NCBI GenBank assembly: GCA_000027065.2
Contig: FN543093.2
Location: forward strand, 2,422,074 to 2,486,073
Direction of reading: 5' to 3'
DNA from: Cronobacter turicensis z3032
GTDB taxonomy: Bacteria; Pseudomonadota; Gammaproteobacteria; Enterobacterales; Enterobacteriaceae
Length of the DNA stretch: 64,000 bases
Made by a program: the position numbers and the translations under genes
Notes under the pieces: generated by a model
Seen by the model: the letters and a program-made list of their open reading frames with translations, nothing else
What the model was told of the DNA's origin: nothing
The model's database searches: none
Shown here: in pieces, positions 9,340 through 21,641 of the stretch
Layout: the number at the start of each line of letters is the position of its first letter
Numbering within the stretch: the first letter of the stretch is position 1

Positions 9340-10301
9340 TTATCTTTACCCTGCGTCGGCTGGTGCTGCTGGTTATCACGCTGTTTTTCCTGACCGTCGT
9401 CGGTTTTTGCCTGAGCTATTTCACGCCGCACGCGCCGCTCCAGGGCGCCTCGCTCTGGAACGCCTGGCTGTTCTGGTGCGACAGCGTGCTGCACTGGGAT
9501 TTCGGCGTCTCCAGTATTAACGGCCAGCTGATCTCAACGCAGTTGCGTGAGGTTTTCCCTGCCACCATGGAGCTTTGCGTGCTGGCGTTCGGCCTGGCGC
9601 TGCTGGTGGGCATTCCGGTCGGTATGGCGGCAGGCATCCTGCGCCATAAATGGCAGGATAAACTTATCAGCGCGGTGGCGTTGCTCGGCTTTTCGATCCC
9701 GGTGTTCTGGCTGGCGCTGCTCTTCACCCTCTTCTTTTCGCTGACGCTCGGCTGGTTCCCGGTTTCCGGGCGCTTCGACCTGCTGTATGAAGTGAAAACG
9801 GTGACCGGTTTCGCGCTGATCGATGCCTGGCTTTCTGACTCGCCGTGGCGCCACGAGATGATTTTTAGCGCGCTGCGCCATATGGTGCTGCCGGTGCTGA
9901 CGCTCGCCGTCGCGCCAACGACGGAAGTGATCCGCCTCGTGCGCGTCAGCACCGTGGAGATCCTGGAGCGCAACTACATCAAAGCGGCGTCCACGCGCGG
10001 TCTGTCGCGCCTGACCATTCTGCGCCGCCACGTGTTGCATAACGCCCTGCCGCCGGTTATCCCGCGCCTGGGCTTGCAATTCTCCACCATGCTGACGCTC
10101 GCGATGATCACGGAAATGGTCTTTAGCTGGCCGGGGCTTGGCCGCTGGCTGATTAACGCCATTCGCCAGCAGGACTACGCCGCGATTTCGGCAGGCGTGA
10201 TGGTCGTGGGGTCGCTGGTTATCCTGGTGAACGTGATTTCCGATATTCTGGGCGCGCTGGCGAACCCGCTGAAACATAAGGAATGGTATGCCTTACGATA
10301 G
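9336..10301 (+). CDS. sapB: SapB permease
   Basis: Inner-membrane permease of the Sap transporter (OppB/DppB family), 321 residues as in E. coli. The first helix is at residues 9-30, and the EAA-loop region reads [12 protein letters not shown]. It overlaps sapA by 4 bp and sapC by 14 bp, so the whole set is coupled. It pairs with SapC to form the membrane channel. Confidence 0.97.
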   Translation: MIIFTLRRLVLLVITLFFLTVVGFCLSYFTPHAPLQGASLWNAWLFWCDSVLHWDFGVSSINGQLISTQLREVFPATMELCVLAFGLALLVGIPVGMAAGILRHKWQDKLISAVALLGFSIPVFWLALLFTLFFSLTLGWFPVSGRFDLLYEVKTVTGFALIDAWLSDSPWRHEMIFSALRHMVLPVLTLAVAPTTEVIRLVRVSTVEILERNYIKAASTRGLSRLTILRRHVLHNALPPVIPRLGLQFSTMLTLAMITEMVFSWPGLGRWLINAIRQQDYAAISAGVMVVGSLVILVNVISDILGALANPLKHKEWYALR

Positions 10302-11178
10302 CGTCTATCGCGAAAAACGCCCGCCGGGCGCGCTGCGCACCGTCTGGCGCAAATTCTACGGCGACACCGTCGCGATGATAGGCCTGTACGGCTGTGCGGG
10401 TCTGGTGCTGTTATGCGTGTTCGGCAGGGTGTTCGCGCCCTACGGCATCGATCAACAATTTCTCGGCTATCAGTTGCTGCCACCGTCGTGGTCGCGCTAC
10501 GGCGAAGTTTCGTTCTTCCTCGGCACCGACGATTTAGGGCGCGATCTGTTAAGTCGTCTTTTGAGCGGCGCCGCGCCGACCATCGGCGGCGCATTCGTGG
10601 TGACGCTGGCCGCGACGCTCTGCGGGCTGCTGCTGGGCGTACTGGCGGGCGCCACCCACGGGCTGCGCTCGGCGGTGCTGAATCATGTGCTCGACACGCT
10701 GCTCTCCATTCCGTCGCTGCTGCTGGCGATTATTGTCGTGGCCTTCGCGGGACCGCAGCTCAGCCATGCGATGCTGGCCGTCTGGCTGGCGCTGGTGCCG
10801 CGCATGGTGCGCTCGGTGTACAGCATGGTGCATGACGAGCTGGAAAAAGAGTATGTCATCGCCGCGCGGCTGGATGGCGCGACCACCTTTAATATTCTGT
10901 GGTTCGCCGTGCTACCTAATACCGCGTCGGTGCTGGTCGGCGAAATTACCCGCGCGCTGTCGATTGCGATTCTCGATATCGCGGCGCTTGGTTTTCTCGA
11001 TCTCGGCGCGCAGCTCCCCTCGCCCGAATGGGGCGCGATGCTCGGCGACGCGCTGGAGCTTATCTACGTCGCGCCCTGGACGGTCATGCTGCCGGGCGCT
11101 GCCATCATGATTAGCGTGTTGCTGGTGAATTTACTGGGCGACGGCATTCGTCGCGCTATTGACGCGGGGGTGGAGTAA
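10288..11178 (+). CDS. sapC: SapC permease
   Basis: Second permease (OppC/DppC family), 296 residues. It has a short cytoplasmic N-terminus, a first helix near residues 28-50, a periplasmic segment with the family motif [15 protein letters not shown], and an EAA loop ([12 protein letters not shown]). The TAATG overlap with sapD couples it to the ATPases. Confidence 0.97.
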   Translation: MPYDSVYREKRPPGALRTVWRKFYGDTVAMIGLYGCAGLVLLCVFGRVFAPYGIDQQFLGYQLLPPSWSRYGEVSFFLGTDDLGRDLLSRLLSGAAPTIGGAFVVTLAATLCGLLLGVLAGATHGLRSAVLNHVLDTLLSIPSLLLAIIVVAFAGPQLSHAMLAVWLALVPRMVRSVYSMVHDELEKEYVIAARLDGATTFNILWFAVLPNTASVLVGEITRALSIAILDIAALGFLDLGAQLPSPEWGAMLGDALELIYVAPWTVMLPGAAIMISVLLVNLLGDGIRRAIDAGVE

Positions 11179-12170
11179 TGCCGCTGCTGGATATCCGTAA
11201 TCTGACGATTGAATTTAAGACCAGCGAAGGCTGGGTGAAAGCGGTCGACCGCGTGAACCTGAGCCTGCCGGAAGGTGAAATCCGCGGGCTGGTGGGCGAA
11301 TCGGGCTCCGGTAAGAGCTTGATTGCGAAAGCGATCTGCGGGGTGACGAAAGACAACTGGCGCATCACCGCCGACCGTATGCGCTTTGACGATATCGACC
11401 TGCTGCGCCTCTCGCCGCGCGAGCGCCGCCGCCTGGTGGGCCATAACGTGTCGATGATTTTCCAGGAGCCGCAGTCCTGTCTCGATCCGTCGGAAAAAAT
11501 TGGCCGCCAGCTGATGCAAAACATCCCTGGCTGGACGTACAAAGGCCGCTGGTGGCAGCGTTTCGGCTGGCGCAAGCGCAGGGCTATCGAACTGCTGCAC
11601 CGCGTCGGGATCAAAGATCATAAAGACGCTATGCGCAGCTTCCCGTATGAGCTGACGGAAGGCGAATGCCAGAAGGTCATGATCGCGATTGCGCTCGCTA
11701 ACCAGCCGCGTCTGCTGATTGCCGATGAGCCGACCAACGCAATGGAGCCGACCACCCAGGCGCAGATTTTCCGCCTGCTCTCGCGGCTTAACCAGAATAA
11801 CAACACCACCATTCTGCTTATCAGCCACGATTTACAGATGCTGAGCCAGTGGGCCAACCGTATCGACGTGCTCTACTGCGGGCAAACCGTGGAAACCGCG
11901 CCGAGCGAGGAGCTGATCTCCACGCCGCATCACCCTTACACCCAGGCGTTGATCCGCGCGATCCCGGATTTCGGCAGCGCGATGCCGCATAAAAGCCGCC
12001 TTAATACGCTGCCGGGCGCCATCCCGCTGCTTGAGCATTTGCCGATTGGCTGCCGCCTCGGGCCGCGCTGCCCGTATGCCCAGCGCAAATGCATCGAAAC
12101 CCCGCGTCTCGACGGGCCGAAAAATCATCTTTTCGCCTGCCATTTCCCGCTGAATATGGAGAGAGAGTGA
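11178..12170 (+). CDS. sapD: SapD ATPase
   Basis: ABC ATPase of the Sap system, 330 residues. Walker A is GESGSGKS; the Walker B region is [13 protein letters not shown]. The signature loop reads LTEGECQK instead of the usual LSGGQ, as in E. coli SapD. The C-terminal oligopeptide-transporter domain carries the cysteine cluster [11 protein letters not shown], which in related OppD/DppD proteins binds an iron-sulfur cluster. SapD has been reported to help Trk potassium uptake. It is one base from sapF. Confidence 0.96.
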   Translation: MPLLDIRNLTIEFKTSEGWVKAVDRVNLSLPEGEIRGLVGESGSGKSLIAKAICGVTKDNWRITADRMRFDDIDLLRLSPRERRRLVGHNVSMIFQEPQSCLDPSEKIGRQLMQNIPGWTYKGRWWQRFGWRKRRAIELLHRVGIKDHKDAMRSFPYELTEGECQKVMIAIALANQPRLLIADEPTNAMEPTTQAQIFRLLSRLNQNNNTTILLISHDLQMLSQWANRIDVLYCGQTVETAPSEELISTPHHPYTQALIRAIPDFGSAMPHKSRLNTLPGAIPLLEHLPIGCRLGPRCPYAQRKCIETPRLDGPKNHLFACHFPLNMERE

Positions 12171-12171
12171 A

Positions 12172-12978
12172 ATGGTGGAAACGCTGTTGCAGGTTCGCAA
12201 CCTGAGTAAAACCTATCGCTACCGCACCGGCTGGTTTCGCCGCCAGACCGTCGAGGCGGTAAAGCCGCTGAGCTTTACCCTGCGCGAACGCCAGACGCTG
12301 GCCATCATCGGCGAGAATGGCTCTGGCAAATCCACACTCGCCAAAATGCTGGCCGGCATGGTCGCGCCCACCACGGGCGATCTGGTGATTGACGATCATC
12401 CGCTGACGTTTGGCGATTATTCGTTTCGCAGCCAGCGGATCCGCATGATTTTCCAGGACCCCTCGACATCGCTCAACCCGCGCCAGCGGATTTCGCAGAT
12501 TCTCGACTTCCCGCTGCGGCTCAATACCGATCTGGAACCGGAAGCGCGCGCGAAACGCATTAAAGAGACGCTGCGCATGGTCGGCCTGCTGCCCGATCAC
12601 GTGAGCTACTATCCGCATATGCTGGCGCCGGGTCAGAAGCAGCGTCTGGGCCTGGCGCGCGCGCTGATCCTGCGCCCGAAAGTGATTATCGCCGACGAGG
12701 CGCTGGCGTCGCTCGATATGTCGATGCGTTCGCAGTTAATCAACCTGATGCTGGAATTACAGGAAAAACAGGGTATCTCTTATATTTATGTGACCCAGCA
12801 CATCGGCATGATGAAACACATCAGCGATCAGGTGATGGTGATGCATCAGGGCGAAGTGGTGGAGCGCGGCAGCACAGCCGATGTTCTCGCCTCGCCGCTG
12901 CACGATTTAACCAAACGGCTTATCGCCAGTCATTTCGGCGAAGCCTTAACCGCCGACGCCTGGCGGAAAGACCGCTAA
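12172..12978 (+). CDS. sapF: SapF ATPase
   Basis: Second ABC ATPase, 268 residues, same length as E. coli. Walker A is GENGSGKS and Walker B is VIIADEALASLD, with the altered signature LAPGQKQR. It is shorter than SapD because it lacks the cysteine-rich C-terminal domain. It completes sapABCDF, all on one strand with overlaps or 1-bp gaps. Confidence 0.97.
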   Translation: MVETLLQVRNLSKTYRYRTGWFRRQTVEAVKPLSFTLRERQTLAIIGENGSGKSTLAKMLAGMVAPTTGDLVIDDHPLTFGDYSFRSQRIRMIFQDPSTSLNPRQRISQILDFPLRLNTDLEPEARAKRIKETLRMVGLLPDHVSYYPHMLAPGQKQRLGLARALILRPKVIIADEALASLDMSMRSQLINLMLELQEKQGISYIYVTQHIGMMKHISDQVMVMHQGEVVERGSTADVLASPLHDLTKRLIASHFGEALTADAWRKDR

Positions 12979-13000
12979 TCCGCCATCTGTAGTGGTCGGA

Positions 13001-13029
13001 TTAACTCCTCCGGCGAGTCATGCTAGAAT
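13001..13029 (+). promoter_or_regulatory. Candidate fabI promoter
   Basis: TTAACT (13001-13006), a 17-bp spacer and TAGAAT (13024-13029) make a reasonable sigma-70 promoter about 70 bp before the fabI ATG. Confidence 0.6.
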
Positions 13030-13098
13030 CGCCGCGTTTTAACGACGGCTGGCGTTTTCGGCCTGCCGCCATAACAATGACGATAAGGATTAAAAGCT

Positions 13099-13887
13099 AT
13101 GGGTTTTCTTACCGGTAAGCGCATTCTGGTGACTGGCGTAGCCAGCAAACTGTCCATCGCGTACGGTATCGCACAGGCTATGCACCGTGAAGGGGCTGAA
13201 CTGGCGTTCACCTACCAGAACGACAAGCTGAAAGGCCGCGTGGAAGAGTTTGCCGCTCAACTGGACTCCAGCATCGTGCTGCCGTGTGACGTTGCGGAAG
13301 ATGAAAGCATCGACGCGCTGTTCACCGAGCTTGCCAAAGTCTGGCCGAAATTTGACGGTTTCGTACACTCCATCGGTTTCGCGCCGGCCGACCAGCTGGA
13401 TGGCGACTACGTTAACGCCGTGACCCGTGAAGGCTTCAAAATCGCGCACGACATCAGCGCATACAGCTTTGTGGCAATGGCGAAAGCGTGCCGCTCTATG
13501 CTGAACCCGAACGCGGCGCTGCTGACCCTCTCCTACCTGGGCGCAGAACGCGCTATCCCGAACTACAACGTGATGGGTCTGGCGAAAGCGTCTCTGGAAG
13601 CCAACGTACGCTACATGGCGAACGCGATGGGTCCGGACGGCGTGCGCGTTAACGCCATCTCCGCAGGCCCGATCCGCACGCTCGCGGCTTCCGGCATTAA
13701 AGATTTCCGTAAGATGCTGGCGCACTGCGAAGCGGTCACCCCGATCCGTCGCACTGTCACCATCGAAGACGTGGGTAACTCCGCCGCGTTCCTGTGCTCC
13801 GACCTTTCCGGCGGTATCACCGGTGAAGTGGTTCACGTTGACGGCGGCTTCAGCATCGCTGCGATGAATGAGCTGGAACTGAAATAA
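13099..13887 (+). CDS. fabI: Enoyl-ACP reductase (NADH)
   Basis: Catalyses the last step of each round of fatty-acid elongation, reducing trans-2-enoyl-ACP. 262 residues, the E. coli length. It is an atypical short-chain dehydrogenase: catalytic Tyr146, Tyr156 and Lys163 are all in place, and Gly93 (SIGFAP), the residue altered in triclosan or diazaborine resistance, is wild type. A strong AAGGATTAAAAGCT leader precedes the ATG. Single gene with its own promoter and terminator. It supplies acyl-ACPs of the kind RpfF, encoded nearby, draws on for its signal. Confidence 0.99.
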   Translation: MGFLTGKRILVTGVASKLSIAYGIAQAMHREGAELAFTYQNDKLKGRVEEFAAQLDSSIVLPCDVAEDESIDALFTELAKVWPKFDGFVHSIGFAPADQLDGDYVNAVTREGFKIAHDISAYSFVAMAKACRSMLNPNAALLTLSYLGAERAIPNYNVMGLAKASLEANVRYMANAMGPDGVRVNAISAGPIRTLAASGIKDFRKMLAHCEAVTPIRRTVTIEDVGNSAAFLCSDLSGGITGEVVHVDGGFSIAAMNELELK

Positions 13888-13905
13888 TCCTCCGGCTTCT
13901 CGCCA

Positions 13906-13933
13906 AAGGGCAGGTTTTCAACCTGCCCTTTTT
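13906..13933 (+). terminator. fabI terminator
   Basis: An 11-bp perfect stem (AAGGGCAGGTT at 13906-13916, AACCTGCCCTT at 13920-13930) with a 3-nt loop runs into TTTTTA. Confidence 0.93.
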
Positions 13934-14076
13934 ATTTATGCCTTTCTGATATTTGTTATCACCGAACAATCTTTTATCGCCGTGACGTGTTACGCCAGGA
14001 TAGTTGTGCGTGACTTGCCCGGCGCTGCGCATTGTTTCCGCTGTTCCGGGCGCTCATTTTCAGACAAGGAACGACC

Positions 14077-15246
14077 ATGGAACAACGCCGCCTTACCGGC
14101 AAAAGCCACTGGTATCATGAAACCCAGTCCAGCCTCTGTCCGGCAGATCCGCTGCCGTTAGTTCCCGAAGCCGCAAAGGTGGAGGACCGTTTTCTGCTCG
14201 ACCTGCCGCTGGACGACGTGAACATCGCCGCCCATGCGCCCTGGTGCGACGCCGCGCGTGCGCTTATCCCTTCCCTGCTACCTGATAAACACGACGTCAC
14301 CCGCCTGCATACGCTCAGCGTGTATGACCGCCTCAGCACCGCGCTGACCGTAGCCCAGGTCTGCGGCGTGCAGCGACTGTGCAACCATTACGCCGCCCGT
14401 CTGGCGCCAGAGCCGGGGCCAGATTCGTCGCGCGAAAGCAACCGCCGCCTGACGCTGCTTACGCAAACCGCGCGCCAGCTCGCCAGCTCGCCGACGCTTA
14501 TCGACAGCGCGGCGCGGACACAACTGGAAGACGCCGGGCTGTCGGTGCATGACATCGTCACCTTTACGCAGATTATCGGCTTCGTGGGCTTTCAGGCCCG
14601 CGCGGTCGCCCTGTTGCAGGCGCAGCCCGGCCAGCCAGCGCGCTGGTTGCCCGGTATCGATATGCAGCAGGATGCGCCCGCGTCGCTTTTCACCGCGCAC
14701 GAACCCCGCTGGCAACCCGATCTCCCCACGCTCGAAATGGGCTGGGCCAGCGCCGAACAGCAGGCGGCCTACAATGCGGCGCTTGACGAACCGCTGCTGC
14801 AACCGCTGCTCTCCCTGCTGGCGCATGACGCCTGCGCGCTGCAGGGCCTCGCCGCCCTGCTCGCCTCGCTTCGCGGACACGAAATCACGCCTGACGCCGC
14901 GCTGGTGGCCCTGGTGTCGGCGCGCATCAACGGCAGCGTCAGTTGCTTTGATGAGGCCGCGCTGCGCCTGCGCGACGCACCCGGGCTTGCGGATGCGGCG
15001 CGCAACGGCGAACGGGCGCTGCTCGCCTGGAGCCATAACCACCAGAGCGCGCGCGCCATTATCCAGGCGATGCAGATGCTGACCCGCGCGCCGGCGCGGT
15101 TTGGCCACGCCCAGCTTGAGCCGCTGACAGACGCCGGTTTTGACGCGCAGACGGCGCTACGTCTGCTCGCCTGGGGCAGCGTTTGCGGCTGGGTAAATCG
15201 TCTGCGCCTCGGCCTTGGCGTCACGACCCAGCCCGCAGCGGTCTAA
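14077..15246 (+). CDS. yciW: YciW, carboxymuconolactone decarboxylase-like (AhpD fold) protein
   Basis: 389 residues, matching E. coli YciW in place (between fabI and rnb) and in its start, MEQRRLTGKSHWYHETQ. The frame is open from 14032, but the ATG at 14077 has an AAGGA seven bases upstream. It belongs to the CMD/AhpD-like oxidoreductase group and has two CMD-like halves. The first lacks a clear CxxC pair (one Cys in QVCGVQRLC, spaced CxxxxxC). E. coli YciW has been linked to cysteine metabolism; its reaction is not settled. Compared with its neighbours it is rich in Ala and Leu. Confidence 0.85.
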   Translation: MEQRRLTGKSHWYHETQSSLCPADPLPLVPEAAKVEDRFLLDLPLDDVNIAAHAPWCDAARALIPSLLPDKHDVTRLHTLSVYDRLSTALTVAQVCGVQRLCNHYAARLAPEPGPDSSRESNRRLTLLTQTARQLASSPTLIDSAARTQLEDAGLSVHDIVTFTQIIGFVGFQARAVALLQAQPGQPARWLPGIDMQQDAPASLFTAHEPRWQPDLPTLEMGWASAEQQAAYNAALDEPLLQPLLSLLAHDACALQGLAALLASLRGHEITPDAALVALVSARINGSVSCFDEAALRLRDAPGLADAARNGERALLAWSHNHQSARAIIQAMQMLTRAPARFGHAQLEPLTDAGFDAQTALRLLAWGSVCGWVNRLRLGLGVTTQPAAV

Positions 15247-15318
15247 AGAGCGCTTGCCGGGAGGCGCGCAATCGCGTAAAACTGTCAGCCGCTCTTTTGG
15301 CCACGAAAATTCGACACT

Positions 15319-17253
15319 ATGTTTCAGGATAACCCGCTGCTTGCGCAGCTTAAACAGCAACTGCATTCCCAGACGCCGCGCGCCGAAGGGGTAGTAAAAG
15401 CCACGGAAAAAGGTTTTGGTTTCCTTGAGGTTGACGCGCAGAAAAGCTACTTCATTCCGCCTCCGCAGATGAAGAAAGTGATGCACGGCGATCGCGTCAT
15501 TGCCGTTATCCATACGGAAAAGGAAAAAGAATCCGCCGAGCCCGAAGAGCTTATCGAACCCTTCCTGACCCGCTTTGTGGGCCGGGTACAAAAGAAAGAC
15601 GATCGTCTCTCTATCGTTCCCGATCATCCGCTGCTGAAAGACGCCATCCCGTGCCGCGCTGAACGCGGCGTCAGCCATGATTTCCAGAATGGCGACTGGG
15701 CGGTGGCGGAGATGCGCCGTCATCCGCTGAAAGGCGATCGCGGCTTTTACGCGGAACTGACCCAGTTTATTACCTTCGGCGACGACCATTTCGTGCCGTG
15801 GTGGGTGACGCTCGCACGCCATAATCTTGAGCGCGAAGCGCCGGACGGCGTGGCGACCGAGATGCTTGATGAAAACCTGACGCGTGAAGATTTAACCGCG
15901 CTCGATTTCGTCACCATCGACAGCGCCAGCACCGAAGATATGGACGATGCGCTGTACGTTGAAACGCTGGATGGCGACCGCCTGCAACTGACCGTTGCGA
16001 TTGCCGATCCAACCGCGTGGATCGCCGAAGGCAGCAAGCTCGACAATATTGCCAAAGTGCGCGCATTCACCAACTACCTGCCGGGCTTTAACATCCCGAT
16101 GCTCCCGCGCGAACTTTCCGACGATCTCTGCTCGCTGCGTGAAGGCGTACAGCGCCCGGCGCTGGTGTGCCGCATGATTATCGACGCGGAAGGCGCTATC
16201 AGCGATGAGATCCACTTCTTCGCCGCGACCATCGAATCGAAAGCCAAGCTGGCGTATGACGACGTCTCCAACTGGCTGGAAGAAAAAGGCGACTGGCAGC
16301 CGGGCAGCGAGGCGATCGCCGCGCAGATCCGTCTGCTACAGCAGATTTGCCAGCGCCGCAGCGCCTGGCGTGTGAAAAACGCGCTGGTGTTTAAAGACCG
16401 TCCGGATTACCGCTTCGTACTGGGCGAAAAAGGCGAAGTGCTGGATATCATTGCCGAGCCGCGCCGCATCGCTAACCGTATCGTTGAAGAATCCATGATC
16501 GCCGCGAATATCTGCGCCGCGCGCGTGCTGCGCGACAAGCTGGGCTTCGGCGTTTATAACGTGCACGCGGGCTTCGATCCGGCCAGCACCGAACAGCTGG
16601 CGACGCTGCTGCAAAGCCACGGCATGCACGTGGATGCCAGTGACGTGCTGACCCTGCCAGGCTTCTGCAAGCTGCGCCGTGAGCTCGATGCGCAGCCGTC
16701 CGGTTTCCTCGACAGCCGTATTCGCCGCTTCCAGTCATTTGCGGAAATCAGCACCGAGCCAGGCCCGCACTTTGGCCTGGGCCTTGAAGCTTACGCGACC
16801 TGGACCTCGCCGATTCGTAAATATGGCGATATGGTCAACCACCGTCTGCTGAAAGCCATCATCAAAGGCGAAAGTGCTGCGCGTCCGCAGGAAGAGTCCA
16901 CCGTGCAGATGGCAGAGCGCCGTCGTCTCAACCGCATGGCGGAGCGCGATGTGGGCGACTGGCTGTATGCCCGTTTCCTGAAAGACAAAGCCGGTACCGA
17001 TACCCGCTTCGCGGCGGAAATTATCGATGTCAGCCGCGGCGGCATGCGCGTGCGTCTGGTGGATAACGGCGCGGTCGCCTTTATTCCGGCGCCGTTCCTG
17101 CACGCGGTACGTGATGAACTGGTATGCAGCCAGGAAAACGGCACCGTACAGATTAAAGGCGAAACCGTTTATAAGGTCACCGACGTTATCGACGTGACCA
17201 TCGCCGAAGTGCGTATGGAAACCCGCAGCGTGATCGCACGCCCGGTCGCCTGA
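15319..17253 (+). CDS. rnb: Exoribonuclease II
   Basis: Processive 3'-5' exonuclease that degrades single-stranded RNA and mRNA tails, 644 residues as in E. coli. Domains in order: two N-terminal cold-shock domains, the RNB catalytic domain with metal ligands Asp201, Asp207, Asp209 and Asp210 ([14 protein letters not shown]), and a C-terminal S1 domain ([20 protein letters not shown] pattern, residues about 575-620). It stands alone between yciW and rpfR. Confidence 0.98.
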   Translation: MFQDNPLLAQLKQQLHSQTPRAEGVVKATEKGFGFLEVDAQKSYFIPPPQMKKVMHGDRVIAVIHTEKEKESAEPEELIEPFLTRFVGRVQKKDDRLSIVPDHPLLKDAIPCRAERGVSHDFQNGDWAVAEMRRHPLKGDRGFYAELTQFITFGDDHFVPWWVTLARHNLEREAPDGVATEMLDENLTREDLTALDFVTIDSASTEDMDDALYVETLDGDRLQLTVAIADPTAWIAEGSKLDNIAKVRAFTNYLPGFNIPMLPRELSDDLCSLREGVQRPALVCRMIIDAEGAISDEIHFFAATIESKAKLAYDDVSNWLEEKGDWQPGSEAIAAQIRLLQQICQRRSAWRVKNALVFKDRPDYRFVLGEKGEVLDIIAEPRRIANRIVEESMIAANICAARVLRDKLGFGVYNVHAGFDPASTEQLATLLQSHGMHVDASDVLTLPGFCKLRRELDAQPSGFLDSRIRRFQSFAEISTEPGPHFGLGLEAYATWTSPIRKYGDMVNHRLLKAIIKGESAARPQEESTVQMAERRRLNRMAERDVGDWLYARFLKDKAGTDTRFAAEIIDVSRGGMRVRLVDNGAVAFIPAPFLHAVRDELVCSQENGTVQIKGETVYKVTDVIDVTIAEVRMETRSVIARPVA

Positions 17254-17259
17254 CCCTCC

Positions 17260-17289
17260 ACTCCCCGGCCCCGCCGGGGAGTTCTTCTT
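17260..17289 (+). terminator. rnb terminator
   Basis: A 9-bp GC-rich stem (ACTCCCCGG / CCGGGGAGT, 17260-17282) with a 5-nt loop is followed by TCTTCTTCTC. The pyrimidine tract is not a pure T run, so efficiency is uncertain. Confidence 0.75.
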
Positions 17290-17467
17290 CTCTCCCGTTT
17301 CGTTTCCTCCTCTGTGTGAGCGCGCACATTTTTCCCGTTTCACTTGGGCATTTTTCTAAAAAACGATCACACTAACAGAGTGCGTCGTAATTTAACGCTT
17401 TGAGAATTAAGCGAAATGGCCGTGACCGCACCGGGTCTGCCGCCTTCGCCAAAATATATTCCCGTAA

Positions 17468-19553
<2,086 letters not shown>

Positions 19554-19565
19554 AGGTCATGGCCG

Positions 19566-20435
19566 TTAGCCTGCTTTACGCAGCGCCGCGGCGGTATGGC
19601 GGTTTTGCAGCAGGATCAGGCGCTCCATGTAGCCCACATCTTTCGGCTCCAGGCTGAACGCCGCGTCCACCCAGTCTTCGGTGATTTCCATCAGCTCATT
19701 ACGCGAAAGCCGCAGCACGCGCTGGCGCGCGCGAAGCATCGCCCTCACCCCGTTAAGGCGTGGTTTCAGAGTATCGATAAACGTTCGCGTCGCCACAAAC
19801 CCCTGGCCTGGCTCAAAGAGCTGATCCACCAGCCCCTGTGGCTGATACCACTCGGCGGTGTGAGATTCGCCCTGCCAGATGAGCTCCTCGGCGAGCCGCA
19901 TCCCGGCGCGCCTTGTCACCAGCGAATAGCCGCCCATGCCGGGGAAGAGATTAAACGCGATCTCCGGGAACCCCATGCGGGCGTCACGCTGGGCCAGCAC
20001 AAAATGGTGCGCCAGCGCCGCCTCGAAACCACCGCCGAGCGCGCTGCCTTCCACCATCGCAAGGCTAATGGCGCCGCAGTCAAACCCGCGCGAGGCGGCG
20101 TGTACGCAATCCACGCAGGCGCGTGCATAGGCGCGCAGCGCTTCGCGTTTGCCGTTGCGAATGCAGTCGACGAAAAACTGCAAATCGCCGCCGGTGTTAT
20201 ACATGCCGGGAACCAGCGAGCCGGTGACCCAGAAATCCACCTCCAGCCTGGCCTCCTGCACCAGATAGCTGAGGTTCATTATCTCTTCGATAAGAACATG
20301 GTTAAAACACGGACGCGGCTGGGCCCGCAACATCATCCAGATAATGCGGCGTTCTTCCTCGTAAAAGCCGGAAAGCTGAGTAAAACGCGCTGTATCGGTA
20401 AAGAGTTTGCAGGTCGATTGGTTGAATACTGACAT
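19566..20435 (-). CDS. rpfF: RpfF, DSF-family signal synthase (BDSF, cis-2-dodecenoic acid)
   Basis: 289-residue crotonase-fold enzyme. RpfF proteins dehydrate 3-hydroxyacyl-ACP to the cis-2-enoyl form and cleave the thioester, releasing the diffusible signal. The two catalytic glutamates fall at Glu138 (GGGFEAA) and Glu158 (MGFPEIA), 20 apart as in Xanthomonas RpfF (Glu141/Glu161). The FNLFPGMGGYS segment is also typical. The start follows GAGGAAAG. The stop lies 22 bp from the rpfR stop, in convergent orientation. E. coli lacks this gene at the same locus. A plain enoyl-CoA hydratase is the main alternative, but the partner gene and motifs argue for RpfF. Confidence 0.93.
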   Translation of the reverse strand: MSVFNQSTCKLFTDTARFTQLSGFYEEERRIIWMMLRAQPRPCFNHVLIEEIMNLSYLVQEARLEVDFWVTGSLVPGMYNTGGDLQFFVDCIRNGKREALRAYARACVDCVHAASRGFDCGAISLAMVEGSALGGGFEAALAHHFVLAQRDARMGFPEIAFNLFPGMGGYSLVTRRAGMRLAEELIWQGESHTAEWYQPQGLVDQLFEPGQGFVATRTFIDTLKPRLNGVRAMLRARQRVLRLSRNELMEITEDWVDAAFSLEPKDVGYMERLILLQNRHTAAALRKAG

Positions 20436-20646
20436 AGTCTTTCCTCATGTAAGTTAACGCGTTATGCGCAGGATCAGACTAATTCACAGCAGCGTTTCGC
20501 ACGGGGAGCCGGCCTGTTTTATAACCATAATTTATCTTTTAAAGCGAAATGATTGATTCTGGTGGCGTATTAAGAGAGCCGCCCGCTTCTCTTTAACGCC
20601 GCTTTTCTGCATCATGGGCCTGTATCAACCGTAAAAAGGAAGCATT

Positions 20647-20829
20647 ATGCCGACAGTAAATCCGCAGCAGCTGGCTGACCGTATCGATACCGTTCTGGAT
20701 ATTCTGGTGGCGGGCGATTACCACTCCGCCATCCACAATCTGGAAATTCTGAAGGCGGAACTGCTGGCGCTGGGCCAGCAGGGAGAAGAACCGGGGGATA
20801 AGAAAGAAAAGGCGCCCTGGGAGATCTGA
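20647..20829 (+). CDS. yciZ: YciZ, UPF0509 family small protein
   Basis: 60 residues, very close to E. coli YciZ over the core [20 protein letters not shown] and ending KAPWEI. A good AAAGGAAG site precedes the ATG. Function unknown. It is acidic and helical, with no membrane segment. It lies next to gmr/rpfR as in E. coli, but here rpfF separates them. Confidence 0.92.
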   Translation: MPTVNPQQLADRIDTVLDILVAGDYHSAIHNLEILKAELLALGQQGEEPGDKKEKAPWEI

Positions 20830-20842
20830 CGCCTGAAAGTGC

Positions 20843-21505
20843 TTACAGGCTGAGCGTCCCGAACGCCTGTTGCCATTCGCGCCCGAAACCATCAACCGCC
20901 GCCGCGACGGCGGGCGTATTCAGTAACTGATCGGCGACATCCACGGGCAGCGTGATCGACTGACACCCCGCCAGCAGACAGCCGAGCGCCTGCTGCGGCG
21001 TGCGAAAGCTTGCCGCCAGCACTTTTGATTGCGGCGCGTGCAGCGTCAGCAGTTCCTGCAACTCGCTGACCGTCGCCACGCCGTCACCGCCCTGCGCATC
21101 CAGACGATTCACATAAGGCGCGACATATTCCGCCCCTGCCAGCGCCGCCATTAATCCCTGCAACGCGCCGTACACCGCCGTGCCAAGCAGCGGAATGCCG
21201 GACGGTTTAAGGATTTTCATCGCCGCGAGCCCCGCTGGTGTGACCGGAATTTTCACCACCAGACCTGGCACCCGCTGCGCCAGCTGTTCCGCTTCACGGA
21301 CCATTTGCGGTGTGTCGACCGCGACGACCTGCGCGAAAAGTTTGCCTTCGCCGTTCAACGCATCCTGTAAGGCGGGCAGCAGATCCCAGAGCTTCACGCC
21401 CGCGCGCGCCACAATGGAAGGATTAGTGGTCACGCCCTGTAACGGCAGAATGCCCGCCAGGCGTTTGACGGCCGCGACATCTGCCGTATCGAGATACAGT
21501 TCCAT
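20843..21505 (-). CDS. fsaA: Fructose-6-phosphate aldolase (Fsa)
   Basis: 220-residue class I aldolase of the transaldolase family. It reversibly splits fructose 6-phosphate into dihydroxyacetone and glyceraldehyde 3-phosphate, and accepts many aldehydes. The Schiff-base Lys85 (VVKIPVT) and the FSA-type Tyr131 (APYVNR) are in the expected places; Tyr131 distinguishes it from transaldolase. The frame is open to 21526, but [10 protein letters not shown] at 21505 is the family start. It is divergent from the glycyl-radical pair; in E. coli fsaA sits next to ybiW-ybiY elsewhere on the chromosome. fsaB is possible as a name, though the linkage favours fsaA. Confidence 0.9.
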   Translation of the reverse strand: MELYLDTADVAAVKRLAGILPLQGVTTNPSIVARAGVKLWDLLPALQDALNGEGKLFAQVVAVDTPQMVREAEQLAQRVPGLVVKIPVTPAGLAAMKILKPSGIPLLGTAVYGALQGLMAALAGAEYVAPYVNRLDAQGGDGVATVSELQELLTLHAPQSKVLAASFRTPQQALGCLLAGCQSITLPVDVADQLLNTPAVAAAVDGFGREWQQAFGTLSL

Positions 21506-21585
21506 AACGACTCCTGTTTTGAGCAAGTTAACATTGCCGTCATCTTAAATCAGTTGGTGCGGATAAAGCTGATCGCCGTCAATAA

Positions 21586-21623
21586 AACTTTCATTCGAAA
21601 GTTACATCATTTTCTAATGAAAG
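21586..21623. promoter_or_regulatory. Nested inverted repeats between fsaA and ybiY (candidate operator)
   Basis: AACTTTC/GAAAGTT (21586-21592 and 21597-21603) is a perfect 7-bp dyad with a 4-bp centre. TCATT/AATGA (21607-21611, 21616-21620) is a second dyad, and CTTTCATT (21588-21595) pairs with AATGAAAG (21616-21623). TTTC/GAAA half-sites are common for DeoR-family repressors, and a DeoR-type gene, yciT, ends this cluster. Confidence 0.55.
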
Positions 21624-21641
21624 ATAAAAGGCGTATTCACC

